Shown here one piece after another: positions 1 to 9,300 of a DNA stretch of 64,000 nt. The notes under the pieces were generated by a model. That model searched no databases. It was not told the origin of the DNA and saw only the letters and a program-made list of their open reading frames with translations. The translations under genes were made by a program, and so were the position numbers. Each line of letters begins with the position of its first letter. Within the stretch, counting starts at the first letter, position 1. The DNA is from Saprospiraceae bacterium (GTDB lineage Bacteria > Bacteroidota > Bacteroidia > Chitinophagales > Saprospiraceae), in contig JALHLK010000002.1 in NCBI GenBank assembly GCA_022844565.1, positions 1 to 64,000 on the forward strand, written 5' to 3'.

Positions 1-37
1 TTGAATATCAACTAATTACATTAAGTTAGATGGAATT

Positions 38-194
38 CCGCATTAGACTTTATTCGAATGAATATATGACAAAATAGTTGGCATTGCTCGGAAATTTTAT
101 CCCGCAGGTGTAGCCCAAGCTACATCGAGGACATAAAATTGAGAACGATAACAAATATGAAGTCAGATTTTCATGCAGTTCATTTCTAATGCGG
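38..194 (+). repeat. Family-1 inverted-repeat element, copy A (157 bp)
   Basis: The ends are perfect 10-bp inverted repeats, CCGCATTAGA at 38-47 and TCTAATGCGG at 185-194. Outside them TTAGAT (26-31) is mirrored by ATCTAA (195-200). A hairpin TGTAGC-ccaa-GCTACA lies at 109-124, followed by a GAGGAC block and a stretch shared with the copies at 60427-60664 and 63264-63528. This copy lacks about 75 bp present in the other two. No transposase is encoded, so it is a MITE-like element or a structured RNA; which one is not resolved. Confidence 0.75.
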
Positions 195-224
195 ATCTAA
201 TTTAAAATTGATGCGAAAATGATG

Positions 225-232
225 TATATTTG
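225..232 (+). promoter_or_regulatory. -7 promoter box upstream of parD
   Basis: TATATTTG is a perfect match to the Bacteroidota -7 consensus TAnnTTTG. A TTG lies 14 bases upstream (208-210), shorter than the usual spacing. The box covers a possible TTG start at 230, which argues that translation begins at the ATG at 254. Confidence 0.6.
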
Positions 233-253
233 CACCACAAATATATTGTTGTT

Positions 254-499
254 ATGATAAGACAGAGTATAAGTTTGACAAGTCCAAATGATGATTGGTT
301 AAACACCCAAGTAAAAAATGAAGAATATTCAAGTAAAAGTGAACTAGTAAATGATTTGATTCGCCAAGCCAGAAAGCAACAAGCCCAAGTTGACTACATC
401 AGAGCTAAAATAGAAAAATCAGAAGACAGCGGTTTTACGAAAGATTCCAAATCACAGATATTAAAGCAGTCAAAGGAGTTGCTCCATGGCAAGTTATAA
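254..499 (+). CDS. parD: ParD-like antitoxin
   Basis: This is a short, charged, mostly helical protein of about 81 residues. The N-terminus (MIRQSISLTSPNDDWL) resembles the ribbon-helix-helix strand of ParD/CopG antitoxins, followed by the SKSELVNDLIRQ helix typical of the family. The family binds its own promoter through the N-terminus and neutralises ParE with the C-terminal tail. The ATG at 254 is preferred over an upstream TTG at 230, which lies inside the promoter box. It overlaps the next gene by 14 bases, as expected for a coupled toxin-antitoxin pair. Confidence 0.85.
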   Translation: MIRQSISLTSPNDDWLNTQVKNEEYSSKSELVNDLIRQARKQQAQVDYIRAKIEKSEDSGFTKDSKSQILKQSKELLHGKL

Positions 500-776
500 A
501 ATAAGCAACATGGCCAAAGAAGACCTTATAAGAATTCATAATTATGGTGTCTTTAAATTTGGGGAGGCCCAAGCGGATAAAAACTTTGATTCCTTTTTTG
601 TTTGTTTTGAAAGAATAGCAAAACTGCCTTATTCTTTTGAATCTGTTAATCATATTAAAAGAGGATACAGGCGATGTTTTTGCGGTTCAGACAGCATTTA
701 TTATAGAATTAACGATAATATAATAGAAATAATGACCATAATTGGTAGTCAGGATATAGAAGGTATAATTCTATAA
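486..776 (+). CDS. parE: ParE/RelE-family toxin
   Basis: A 96-residue protein with the RelE/ParE fold signature: an N-terminal strand (YKISNMAKEDL), a helix with IHNYGVFKFG, the conserved RRCFCGSDSIYYRI region, and a C-terminal hydrophobic strand ending in the short helix after IIGSQD. ParE members usually inhibit DNA gyrase, while RelE members cleave mRNA. The partner and the IHNYG motif favour ParE. Its start lies inside the antitoxin gene, giving translational coupling. It looks intact. Confidence 0.85.
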   Translation: MASYKISNMAKEDLIRIHNYGVFKFGEAQADKNFDSFFVCFERIAKLPYSFESVNHIKRGYRRCFCGSDSIYYRINDNIIEIMTIIGSQDIEGIIL

Positions 777-1186
777 AAGTACTATTTTTTTAGCATTGCC
801 TCATATGGTTAAGGTCTCTGATTTCAATCTTGTTGATTCAAACAGCCAGATCATCATCCTGCGGGTTACAACAAGGTGGGTGATAATCATACGGGTTTAA
901 AAATTTGCAATTCGTTTTCGCCCAAGCTAAAACAAATTTATACTTCATCAAAAGAAAAAAAGATTTCTTGCCGTGCTCGAAATGATTATTGTCAAAGGTT
1001 TTGCAGAGTGGCGATGCAAAGCGGCTATACCTATCACATCGCCACTCTTTCCTTTCGAAGTTGACCTGTGATTTCGACCGAAAGGAGAAAACCAAAAAAT
1101 GTTCCTGAGGCCAAAAGAAATCTTACTGAGCTAAAAAATAAAATGCCATTATCAAAACCATATTTTCTTGACTACAAAATTTTTCG
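777..1186. other. Non-coding gap with a long hairpin
   Basis: No convincing gene was found. A perfect 11-bp inverted repeat, GAGTGGCGATG (1006-1016) and CATCGCCACTC (1037-1047), encloses a 20-base loop. It is followed at about 1062-1090 by a TTTCGACCGAAAGGAGAAA-like segment that resembles intergenic repeats I know from other Bacteroidota. Short open frames on both strands show no family features. Confidence 0.4.
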
Positions 1187-1194
1187 TTACTTTG
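1187..1194 (+). promoter_or_regulatory. -7 promoter box upstream of the DUF62 gene
   Basis: TTACTTTG matches TAnnTTTG in seven of eight positions. A TTG at 1168-1170 lies 16 bases upstream. The expected transcription start near 1200 is compatible with the TTG start codon at 1214 and not with the out-of-frame ATG at 1197. Confidence 0.5.
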
Positions 1195-1213
1195 CGATGC
1201 AAATCAACATTTC

Positions 1214-2002
1214 TTGGAAATTAGAAAACATAATATCGTTTCACTTATTACGGATTACCACTTAAGTGATCACTATTTGGGACATCTCAAAGGTAAAATC
1301 TTGAGTGATTATCCCGATACGGTGATTGTAGATATTGTACATCAAATTGCTGTAGATGATGTATCAAAAGCAGCATTCCATTTATCAGAAATATATAAGA
1401 GTTTTCCGAAGGGTACTATTTATGTGGTATCCGTCAACAATCATTATGATATTGACCCAAAATATATGATTTTTGAGAGCGATGGATATTACTTTATGGG
1501 GCCCGACAATGGAGTATTTTCTCTTGTTTTTGATAACCTCGCTCATCTTGATGTATTTCAAATTGATTTTGAAGGGATATCCGTCTTTGATGCCGTAAGT
1601 CATTATATTCATAGTATATCATTTATAAGACAAGGTATTCCTTTACATGAAATCGGACCAATTTTAGCGTCTCCTTATTTATTGACACCATTGCATCCCG
1701 TATCTTCCTATTACCAAATGCGGGCTATAATAGTACACATAGATGGATATGGCAATGCGATAACTAATCTAAAATATGAAGAATTTGAAAAAATACGAGA
1801 TGGTAGAAAATTTAGATTGTTTTATAATCCTCATGACCCTATCAGTGAGTTATCTATCAGTTATGCTCAAGTAGAATACCGAGACCCATTAATCCAATTT
1901 AATAATTTCGGTTATTTAGAATTAGCAGTCTATATGGGTAATGCTGCGCAACAACTCAATTTAAAGATTGGGGATACGATTCAGATTGATTTTGTGCCTT
2001 AG
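1214..2002 (+). CDS. SAM hydroxide adenosyltransferase (DUF62 family)
   Basis: The 262-residue protein matches the DUF62 / SAM hydrolase family related to fluorinase and chlorinase. Members cleave S-adenosylmethionine to adenosine and methionine using water or hydroxide. Visible signatures are NIVSLITDYHLSDHYLG at the N-terminus (family form: SLxTDFGxxDxYVG), the central VVSVNNH and MGPDNGVFS segments, and the C-terminal barrel with VHIDGYGNAITNL. The start is a TTG; no in-frame ATG precedes the conserved N-terminus. The catalytic Asp corresponds to the Asp in LITDY. It appears to be a single-gene unit. Confidence 0.85.
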   Translation: MEIRKHNIVSLITDYHLSDHYLGHLKGKILSDYPDTVIVDIVHQIAVDDVSKAAFHLSEIYKSFPKGTIYVVSVNNHYDIDPKYMIFESDGYYFMGPDNGVFSLVFDNLAHLDVFQIDFEGISVFDAVSHYIHSISFIRQGIPLHEIGPILASPYLLTPLHPVSSYYQMRAIIVHIDGYGNAITNLKYEEFEKIRDGRKFRLFYNPHDPISELSISYAQVEYRDPLIQFNNFGYLELAVYMGNAAQQLNLKIGDTIQIDFVP

Positions 2003-2141
2003 ATAGCACTTTTTAAATGGATTATTACGTGTGCTCGCAAACATCCAATTTCTTTCAATTTTACAAAATAAAAAAAAAGCATTCTAAAAATTAGGTTGAA
2101 CTAACCAAATCAAATAACTTTCGGACTCAAAACGAAAAGAC

Positions 2142-3923
2142 ATGTTACTAAACACACTTGATTGGTCAATTTTAATTGCATTTTTTGCACTTTCATTGTT
2201 TATTGGAATTTATACAAGTAAATCAAATGAGACTGCGAATGACTATTTTGTTGGTGGTGGGAAAATGCCTTGGTGGCTTTTAGGAGTCTCAATGGTGGCT
2301 ACCACTTTCTCTACCGATACGCCCAATCTCGTGACGGACATCGTCAGGAAAAATGGTATTGCTGGAAACTGGACTTGGTGGGCATTTTTACTCACCGGTA
2401 TGTTGACTGTATTTGTTTATGCTAGGCTATGGAAGAAGTCAAAAATCCTTACAGACAATGAATTTTATGAAATACGATATTCTGGTAAAGCAGCTACCAT
2501 CTTAAGGGGATTTAGAGCTGTATATTTAGGCTTGTTTTTTAATGTTTTAATCATGGCTTCGGTTTCTTTGGCTGCCATTAAAATCGGTGGTGTTTTATTA
2601 GGTCTTAGCCCAGTACAAACGATTCTTATAGCTGGTATTGTAACCGTCGTATATTCTTCTCTTGGTGGTTTGAAAGGGGTGTTAATAACAGATTTTGTGC
2701 AATTTTTTATGGCGATGGGTGGATCGGTTTTGGCTGCCATTTATTCATTAAACCATCCAAAAGTAGGAGGAATGACTAATCTACTTGCCAATGAATCAGT
2801 AGCAAGTAAGATGGATTTTACACCGTCTTTAAGTGATCCTAATCAATTTATAGCTTTATTATTGGTACCTCTATTAGTACAGTGGTGGAGTGTGTGGTAT
2901 CCTGGTGCAGAGCCAGGTGGTGGAGGTTACATTGTACAGCGTATGTTTGCAGCAAAAGACGAGAGCAATGCTGTAAAGTCCGTACTTTTCTTTAATGTTG
3001 CTCATTATGCACTCAGACCTTGGCCATGGATTATTGTAGCTTTATGCTCCATCGTCGTATATCCAGATATTGCCAGTCTAAAAGAAGCGTTTCCTAATGC
3101 TGCGAGTGTAGCAAGTGACGATTTAGCCTATTCAGCTATGCTTACATTTTTACCACATGGTGTGTTAGGGATCATTGTTACTTCCTTGATTGCAGCCTAC
3201 ATGTCTACCATTTCTACACATCTTAATTGGGGCTCTTCTTATTTAGTATTGGATGTTTATAAGCGTTTTATCAAGCCAGATAGTTCTGAAAAAGAATTGC
3301 TCAACGTAGGCAAAATATCAACCGTATTATTAATGGTTTTTGCCATGTTGTTGGCACTTGTTTTAGAAAATGCATTACAAGTTTTTGAAATATTACTTCA
3401 AATTGGTGCAGGAACAGGTTTGTTATTCATACTGAGATGGTTTTGGTGGCGAGTTAATGCTGCTGCAGAGATTGCCGCTATGGTATCTAGTTTTGCAATA
3501 GCATTATTTTTTCAATTCGGTTTACCGATTTTCAATATTGAATTAGAATCAAACACTAAACTTGTATTAGGAGTTGGTTTGACTACCTTAGTCTGGATAA
3601 TCACTGCTTTAGTCACTAAACCTGCTGACGAAAGTGTATTAATTAATTTCTTAAAAACTGTGAAACCAGGTGGACCGGGCTGGGCAAATATTAGAGCAAA
3701 AGCCATCGCTAAAGGTATCGATGTAGATCTAATTGAAGATAAACAATGGAAAATACCATATGGCATCGCTTGTATGATTTTTGGAGTCGTATTGGTATAT
3801 TCTTTCTTATTTGGAACTGGTCATATTATATTTCAAAATACAGGTACAGGTTTAATTTATCTTGCTGTTTCGGCTGTGAGTATTTTTGCCCTATCTAAGT
3901 TTTATCCTAAGATATTGGATTAG
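2142..3923 (+). CDS. Sodium:solute symporter (SSS family)
   Basis: A 593-residue polytopic membrane protein with about 13-14 hydrophobic segments. The N-terminal region (DWSILIAFFALSLFIGIY, then NDYFVGGGKMPWW) and the VATTFSTDTPNL stretch with conserved Ser/Thr near residues 53-60 are typical of SSS transporters such as SGLT and PutP. Sodium-site Ser/Thr residues recur in TSLIAAYMSTISTHLNWGSSY. The substrate cannot be read from sequence; sugars, amino acids or vitamins are all possible. No catabolic gene is adjacent. It appears complete and monocistronic. Confidence 0.85.
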   Translation: MLLNTLDWSILIAFFALSLFIGIYTSKSNETANDYFVGGGKMPWWLLGVSMVATTFSTDTPNLVTDIVRKNGIAGNWTWWAFLLTGMLTVFVYARLWKKSKILTDNEFYEIRYSGKAATILRGFRAVYLGLFFNVLIMASVSLAAIKIGGVLLGLSPVQTILIAGIVTVVYSSLGGLKGVLITDFVQFFMAMGGSVLAAIYSLNHPKVGGMTNLLANESVASKMDFTPSLSDPNQFIALLLVPLLVQWWSVWYPGAEPGGGGYIVQRMFAAKDESNAVKSVLFFNVAHYALRPWPWIIVALCSIVVYPDIASLKEAFPNAASVASDDLAYSAMLTFLPHGVLGIIVTSLIAAYMSTISTHLNWGSSYLVLDVYKRFIKPDSSEKELLNVGKISTVLLMVFAMLLALVLENALQVFEILLQIGAGTGLLFILRWFWWRVNAAAEIAAMVSSFAIALFFQFGLPIFNIELESNTKLVLGVGLTTLVWIITALVTKPADESVLINFLKTVKPGGPGWANIRAKAIAKGIDVDLIEDKQWKIPYGIACMIFGVVLVYSFLFGTGHIIFQNTGTGLIYLAVSAVSIFALSKFYPKILD

Positions 3924-3976
3924 TATTAGGATTTAGGTTTTAGGTATTAGGGTCTAGGTTTTAGGACTTAGAACAT
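3923..3976 (+). repeat. Degenerate TTAGG-type short tandem repeat
   Basis: Successive variants of TATTAGG, TTTAGG and TCTAGG begin at the symporter stop codon and run for about 50 bases. A similar array lies in inverted orientation at 4686-4725, on the other side of the same gap. The copies are too irregular for a strict satellite. Confidence 0.6.
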
Positions 3977-4116
3977 AGTACGGCTAAGGAGATAAAAAGT
4001 AAAAACTATAATTTAAAAGGTGCTACTACCATTTTAATGGATAAAAAACATAAGCTACCTTTAATTACTACAATTCTATTTATCCCCCACCTTGTTAATT
4101 TATAAATGCCATAGTT

Positions 4117-4340
4117 CAACTCCATTCGGAGTTGTGATAGCTTTTTATCTATAATTACTCCTAATTTCATTAGGGGCTAATCGTATTGAACTCTTATTCA
4201 AGGGTTCTAAAAACAAGTATATAGTGTTCTAAAGTAATAAATTACATTCTCTATTCTTTTATATTTTAGTTACCCCAGAAAGGGGTTCAATCCGAATAAC
4301 CCTCATTGCAAATGGGGGAATAAAAAAAAAACCAAAATCT
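4117..4340. repeat. Cluster of REP-like palindromes
   Basis: Several short hairpins with 4-5-base loops are joined by TTGAA-like linkers. CAACTCC-attc-GGAGTTG at 4117-4134 is perfect. CTCCTAAT/ATTAGGGG, GAACTCTT/AAGGGTTC and CCCTCATT/AATGGGGG (each with one mismatch) and ACCCC/GGGGT follow. The pattern of a short palindrome plus linker resembles paired REP elements, apparently decaying. A related pair is at 46412-46460. No REP-associated transposase is in the window. Confidence 0.55.
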
Positions 4341-4538
4341 CTTAACCTGAATGGGGTTGAATTTTAGCACCATGCGATTAATTTATTCAAAAGGATCTAA
4401 TAATATTAACCCCTAATTTCAGATCATCCCATTAAATCTGCAGTAGAACCATTTAAAATGAAGTTATTAACATCTTTAGTGCTTTGACCAGATAAATTTT
4501 TAAATTAAGTTGTGAGTTATTTTTGAATAGATCAAGGC

Positions 4539-4578
4539 AAAAAACGTAGCTGAACAGGGTAGTTCAGCTACGTTTTTT
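4539..4578. terminator. Bidirectional intrinsic terminator
   Basis: A perfect 17-bp stem (4539-4555 and 4562-4578) with a 6-base loop, whose outermost six pairs are A-T, giving a U-tract on either strand. It lies 143 bases beyond the end of the minus-strand yciI gene and about 615 bases beyond the symporter gene, between convergent units. Confidence 0.85.
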
Positions 4579-4721
4579 AACGAAAATATATTCTAAAAGA
4601 GCCACAAATAATTGAATGTTTTTTTGGTCAGAGCACTAGGCTTTAGGTGATCAACCTGTCAACGTATTTCATGAAGTGTCATAACTCCTAATATCTAATT
4701 CCTAAAATCTAATACCTATAT

Positions 4722-5012
4722 CTAAATTGCAGCATACCTGTATGGATGGATTTCGTAATGCTGCCAGACATTACCGAGAATGTATGGCTCTTCGCTTATC
4801 CATATATTGATATCTTCTTCCGTTGCAAAATCCATGGTTACAACAGAACCGATCATTTTACCATCCTTATCTAACATGGCACCTCCTGACACAAACTTTC
4901 CTTCGATCTTATATTTTTGCATTAATTCGAGATGTGCTGGTCTGGCTTGCATTCGTCTTTCGAGCGCTTGGTGGTCTGTTCCGTCTTTGGCTATAATGAT
5001 GTATTGACTCAT
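4722..5012 (-). CDS. YciI family protein
   Basis: A 96-residue protein of the YciI / DGPF-like ferredoxin-fold family. It starts with YIIIAKDGTD, has the conserved HLELMQKY helix, then GKFVSGGAMLDKDGKMIGS and the PYILGNVWQHYEIHPY segment with the conserved His. Family members are small dimeric proteins of poorly known enzymatic role. It starts 11 bases after the lon stop on the same strand, so it is probably co-transcribed with lon. Confidence 0.85.
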   Translation of the reverse strand: MSQYIIIAKDGTDHQALERRMQARPAHLELMQKYKIEGKFVSGGAMLDKDGKMIGSVVTMDFATEEDINIWISEEPYILGNVWQHYEIHPYRYAAI

Positions 5013-5023
5013 ATCCTAAATTT

Positions 5024-7438
5024 TTAAAAGTGTAAAAATCCTAAAGCATGCTCAAGCACCTGTTGCATCGTATCGACATAATAAAACTTGAGACCATGAA
5101 TAAAATCTGGATTAATCTCTTCGACGTGTCTTTTATTGTCTTTACAAAGGATGATTTCCTTAATTCCTGATCTCTTAGCTGCCAAGATTTTTTCTTTAAT
5201 ACCACCAACGGGTAAGACTTTACCTCTTAATGTGATCTCTCCTGTCATCGCCATGTACGATTTAACGGGCTTGTTTCTCAATGCGGAAGCGATCGAAGTA
5301 AGCATGGTAACTCCTGCACTCGGACCATCTTTTGGGATTGCACCCTCGGGTACGTGGATATGTAAGTCAAGTGCGTCAAAGCTTGCTGGATCGATATCCA
5401 TGTGTTCGGCATTGGCTTTTATAAACGAAAGTGCTGTACTTGCTGACTCTTTCATCACATCACCTAGATTTCCTGTGAGTGTTAACTTGCCTTTACCTTT
5501 ACTTTTGCTAGCTTCGATAAAGAGGATATCTCCCCCTACCCTAGTCCAAGCAAGACCTACAGCTACGCCTGCTTTGTTATTGGCAATGTACTGTTCAGTA
5601 TCAAATTTTTCTGGTCCTAAAATTTTATTAACTTCCTCTTCTGACAAGGCTTTTTTGTATTCTTCTTCCATAGCTTTGTGTTTAGCTATGTTTCTCATAA
5701 CCGACGCAAGTGTTCTATCAAGACTTCTTACACCCGATTCTTTGGTATATTTTGATATGATATATTGCAACACTTTCTGATTGATGGTTACATCTTTGGC
5801 CAAGAGTCCATGTTCCTTTCGTTGTTTTGCTACTAAATGATCTTTTGCAATATGAATTTTCTCTTCAGTAGAATATCCACTGATCTCTATGATCTCCATC
5901 CTATCGAGGAGTGCAGGTTGGATACTGCTCAAAGAATTAGCCGTGGCGATAAACATTACTTTACTTAAGTCATATTCTATTTCTAAATAATTATCATAGA
6001 ATGTACTATTTTGCTCAGGGTCTAAAACTTCCAACAAAGCAGAAGATGGATCACCTCTATGGTCTCGTCCTAACTTATCTATTTCATCTAATATAAATAC
6101 TGGATTTGTCGTGCCAACATTAACCAACGATTTCAAAATTCTTCCTGGCATGGCACCTATGTAGGTCTTCCTATGGCCTCTAATCTCACTTTCATCATGA
6201 AGACCACCAAGTGACATTCTCACAAACTTTCGTCCCAAAGCTGTAGCTATAGATTTTCCCAAACTCGTTTTACCAACTCCTGGAGGGCCCACTAGACATA
6301 AGATTGGTGCTTTTAAATCTCCCTTAAGTTTTAAAACAGCTAAGTGCTCAATAATTCTTTCTTTTACATCCTCCAATCCATAATGGTCTTTGTCCAATAC
6401 TTTTTTGACATTATGTAGATTAAAATTATCGTCAGATACATCTTCCCAAGGTAAGTCGAGCATAAACTCAAGATAGCTTAAGATCAATGAATATTCCGCA
6501 ATCTGGGGATTGATTCTACGAGCTTTCGTAAGTTCCTTTTTAAATTGCTTTGCTGCAGCTTCTGGCCACTTTTTAGTTCTTGACTTGATTTCTAATTCAT
6601 TGAGCTCCATATCTTGTGGATTGCCACCTAGCTCTTCTTGAATCGTCCTCAATTGCTGATTTAAAAAATAATCTCGCTGCTGTTTTTCGATATCACCTCT
6701 TACTTTCGACTCAATCTGATCTTTGATTTCGAGCATACTCAACTCTTTATCCAAGAGGAAAAGTATAGACTCTGCTTTTTCTCTAGAGTCAGTGACTTTG
6801 AGTAAGTCTTGTTTGAGAATCGAATGAAGATTGAGATTAGATGCAATGAAATTAAGTAAAAAAGATGAACTCTTTATATTCTGAAGCATCATCACTGCCT
6901 CTGTAGGAATATGGGGTGACATCTCAATGATTCTCTTTGCCTTGTCCCTAATGGTAGAAATTAAAGCTTCGTACTCAATCGTATTTTCTTCCTTTTTGTC
7001 ATTGACAATTTTGAATTTAGCCTCAAAAAAAGGATCCTCAGTGACAAATGATGTTACTTCTACCTTTTTTCTTCCTTGAAATATTGCTGTGATGCTCCCG
7101 TCGGGCATCTTTAAAACCTTAATGATCTTTGCAATTACACCTAAGCTGAATAAATCAGAAGGACTTGGGTTTTCAGTCTCTTGCTTCCTTTGAGTTAAAA
7201 TTATTATATTTTTGGAGCCATTATCCGCATAATTAAGTGCTGCAACAGATTTTTCTCTACCTACATTGATAGGTATTACTACCCCTGGAAATAATACGTT
7301 ATTCTTTAATACCAGGACAGGTAAGGTCTGCTCATAGGTTTCTTTTGGGTCGTTATAATTTTCGTCAAGTGAAAACATAGGTAAATAATCACCTTGATCT
7401 TCGTGCCCTCTCCCGACTAGTTTTAAGTTATCAAACAT
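5024..7438 (-). CDS. lon: ATP-dependent endopeptidase Lon
   Basis: An 804-residue LonA protease, of usual length. The order is N-terminal substrate-binding domain (residues about 38-240), coiled-coil linker, AAA+ module with Walker [10 protein letters not shown] near 384-392 and Walker B FILDEID near 448-454, then the Lon protease domain. The catalytic dyad is Ser707 in DGPSAG and Lys750 in GGIKEK. Lon degrades misfolded and regulatory proteins in the cytoplasm. No CIRCE-like inverted repeat was noticed upstream. The yciI gene follows closely. Confidence 0.97.
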   Translation of the reverse strand: MFDNLKLVGRGHEDQGDYLPMFSLDENYNDPKETYEQTLPVLVLKNNVLFPGVVIPINVGREKSVAALNYADNGSKNIIILTQRKQETENPSPSDLFSLGVIAKIIKVLKMPDGSITAIFQGRKKVEVTSFVTEDPFFEAKFKIVNDKKEENTIEYEALISTIRDKAKRIIEMSPHIPTEAVMMLQNIKSSSFLLNFIASNLNLHSILKQDLLKVTDSREKAESILFLLDKELSMLEIKDQIESKVRGDIEKQQRDYFLNQQLRTIQEELGGNPQDMELNELEIKSRTKKWPEAAAKQFKKELTKARRINPQIAEYSLILSYLEFMLDLPWEDVSDDNFNLHNVKKVLDKDHYGLEDVKERIIEHLAVLKLKGDLKAPILCLVGPPGVGKTSLGKSIATALGRKFVRMSLGGLHDESEIRGHRKTYIGAMPGRILKSLVNVGTTNPVFILDEIDKLGRDHRGDPSSALLEVLDPEQNSTFYDNYLEIEYDLSKVMFIATANSLSSIQPALLDRMEIIEISGYSTEEKIHIAKDHLVAKQRKEHGLLAKDVTINQKVLQYIISKYTKESGVRSLDRTLASVMRNIAKHKAMEEEYKKALSEEEVNKILGPEKFDTEQYIANNKAGVAVGLAWTRVGGDILFIEASKSKGKGKLTLTGNLGDVMKESASTALSFIKANAEHMDIDPASFDALDLHIHVPEGAIPKDGPSAGVTMLTSIASALRNKPVKSYMAMTGEITLRGKVLPVGGIKEKILAAKRSGIKEIILCKDNKRHVEEINPDFIHGLKFYYVDTMQQVLEHALGFLHF

Positions 7439-7648
7439 TAATTTGAAATTTATCTGTTAGAGAATCTTTCATTCAATAATTATACCACCAAACCTTTTAT
7501 GTCCTTTTGTCATTAATATAACATAAATATTGACAAAAAGTCTATGGCTTCCGTAATAATTAGTCAAATATACGGTTATACCTGAAAGTTCAATTTAGAA
7601 ACCTTCAAATTATCATCTTGATTGAGAGGAAAAATTTGCTACTTTTAC

Positions 7649-7656
7649 TAAATTTG
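7649..7656 (+). promoter_or_regulatory. -7 promoter box of the sigma/FecR/receptor operon
   Basis: TAAATTTG is a perfect TAnnTTTG match, leaving a leader of about 65 bases before the sigma factor ATG at 7728. A TTG at 7622-7624 is 24 bases upstream, slightly longer than usual. Confidence 0.5.
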
Positions 7657-7727
7657 TAGAATCTTTTAAAATCATTTTTACATTTTCAATAAAAGTCAGT
7701 CTAAACATAAAAACTACTGAGCGAAAC

Positions 7728-8273
7728 ATGGCTTCAACCGATTTATTCTTATGGAACAGTTTTAAATCTGGAAATCATTCTTCCTTTGAAGAAATCTATA
7801 AACAAGAATTTGATTTTTTGTTTCATTACGGTAAGTCAATCACTCAGGATGTGGATAGTATTAGCGATTGTATTCAAGAATTATTTATCGAATTATGGAA
7901 TCGTAAAGAAACCATAACGTCGACTGACAATATCAGATCCTATCTTGTTGTAGCATTCAGAAGAAAGTTAATTAAGCAGATTTCTGACACAAAAGTTGAA
8001 TTTGAAGAAAAACATATCAAGGACCATGATGTATCACTAGAAAGTACACTAATCAATGCTGAATATAATGAAGAACAAAAACGATTATTACATCAAAGCA
8101 TTGATTCTCTGACAAGTAAACAAAAAGAAATTATTAATTTAAAGTTTTTTCAAGATTTGGATTATGAAGATATAGCCCAAATAATGGAGATCAATTATCA
8201 ATCATGTCGCAACCTTTTATCTGGGGCTATAAAAAAATTAGAAAATACTTTTAAAAATAATTTAAAAAACTAA
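7728..8273 (+). CDS. ECF RNA polymerase sigma factor (FecI-like)
   Basis: A 181-residue extracytoplasmic-function sigma factor. Region 2 spans about residues 22-85 (YKQEFDFLFHYGKSI, then DSISDCIQELFIELWNRKE). Region 4 spans about 118-168 (LTSKQKEIINLKFFQDLDYEDIAQIM and the recognition helix NYQSCRNLLSGAIKKL). Length and the FecR and TonB-receptor genes immediately downstream place it in the Bacteroidota FecI-like group, which directs transcription of the linked uptake genes when the receptor is occupied. Confidence 0.92.
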   Translation: MASTDLFLWNSFKSGNHSSFEEIYKQEFDFLFHYGKSITQDVDSISDCIQELFIELWNRKETITSTDNIRSYLVVAFRRKLIKQISDTKVEFEEKHIKDHDVSLESTLINAEYNEEQKRLLHQSIDSLTSKQKEIINLKFFQDLDYEDIAQIMEINYQSCRNLLSGAIKKLENTFKNNLKN

Positions 8274-8346
8274 GTACAAAATTGGAGTTTTATACTTTAA
8301 TAATGGAAAGCACAAAGCTTTAATAAAAATTAGAAGTTTATGAACA

Positions 8347-9300
8347 ATGAAAAAAGAATATTTGACATATGAATTAGAAGATTTACTTGAAAATAAAGAT
8401 TTTGTAGCATGGGCAAAGCCCTTATCCGAAAATGAAATTAAAAATCATTTTTCGAATGGTGACCATGAAGATATTTCTAAAATAATGCTTGCTAAAAACA
8501 TTCTAACAGCTGTAACAAGTAAGCAGGATTATTCTTCGGAGAAAGCTCAAATTTGGAAAAAAATAGCTCTTGAAACAAAATCTAATCAACAATATTCTAA
8601 GTCAACAAATACACTTTATCTGAGAATTGCAGCAATAGCAGCAATTTTCATCTTAGGCATATTTGTTTTTACAGGTTTGATGAATCAAGACGTAAATGTG
8701 CATAATCCATATGCTCAAATTACAGACCATTTTTTGCCAGATGGAAGTTCCGTGACACTAAATGCAAATAGTGACATTGCCTACGACAAAAAATTTAAGG
8801 ATAATAGATCATTACATCTTAAGGGTGAGGCTTTTTTTGATGTTATGAAAGGATCAAGGTTTTTGGTCAATACTGATCTGGGGCAAATAGAAGTATTAGG
8901 CACAAGTTTTAATGTTTACGCACGAAATAGTGAGTTGACCGTGATATGCAAAACTGGTAAGGTCAGAGTTGCATCCTTAGATGGTTCGCAAGAAACAGTT
9001 TTAATGCCCGGTCAAAAGGTTAGTTACATTAATAATGATTGGGAAGAAGCGCTAGATGACCAAGAGATCACATGGAAGTCCAAAAAACAAATATTTGACA
9101 AATCAAAAATATCGAGCGTTTCAAAAAGTCTCGAGGGATTTTATGGCAAAACAATAAAAATTGACCCAAGTGTAGATACGCTCCTTTTTTCTGGACAAAT
9201 TTCTTTGGAGAATTTAGAAAAATCAATCGATGAATTGACTTGGACATTAAGGCTGAAGTATAAAATTGTAGATGACACGATCTATATTGGAAAGTTTTGA
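8347..9300 (+). CDS. FecR-family anti-sigma factor
   Basis: A 317-residue membrane-anchored regulator. The cytoplasmic N-terminal part (about 1-90) should hold the sigma factor. One transmembrane helix follows at about 91-112 (LYLRIAAIAAIFILGIF). The periplasmic FecR domain includes FLPDGSSVTLNANSDIAYD and GEAFFDVMKGSRFLVNT, and the C-terminal DUF4974-type domain ends in YKIVDDTIYIGKF. It lies 73 bases after the sigma gene and its stop overlaps the start of the receptor gene, so the three are coupled. Confidence 0.92.
   Translation: MKKEYLTYELEDLLENKDFVAWAKPLSENEIKNHFSNGDHEDISKIMLAKNILTAVTSKQDYSSEKAQIWKKIALETKSNQQYSKSTNTLYLRIAAIAAIFILGIFVFTGLMNQDVNVHNPYAQITDHFLPDGSSVTLNANSDIAYDKKFKDNRSLHLKGEAFFDVMKGSRFLVNTDLGQIEVLGTSFNVYARNSELTVICKTGKVRVASLDGSQETVLMPGQKVSYINNDWEEALDDQEITWKSKKQIFDKSKISSVSKSLEGFYGKTIKIDPSVDTLLFSGQISLENLEKSIDELTWTLRLKYKIVDDTIYIGKF

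Noticed and set aside
838-1130. Small open frames on both strands in the parE-DUF62 gap
   Set aside because: They overlap one another and a hairpin; the composition and lack of motifs suggest repeat remnants, not genes.
4270-4300. GGGTTCAATCC resembling a tRNA T-loop
   Set aside because: No acceptor, D or anticodon stems surround it; it belongs to the REP-like palindrome cluster.
5136-5780. 214-residue plus-strand frame opposite lon
   Set aside because: It is antisense to the conserved Lon protease domain and shows no motifs of its own.
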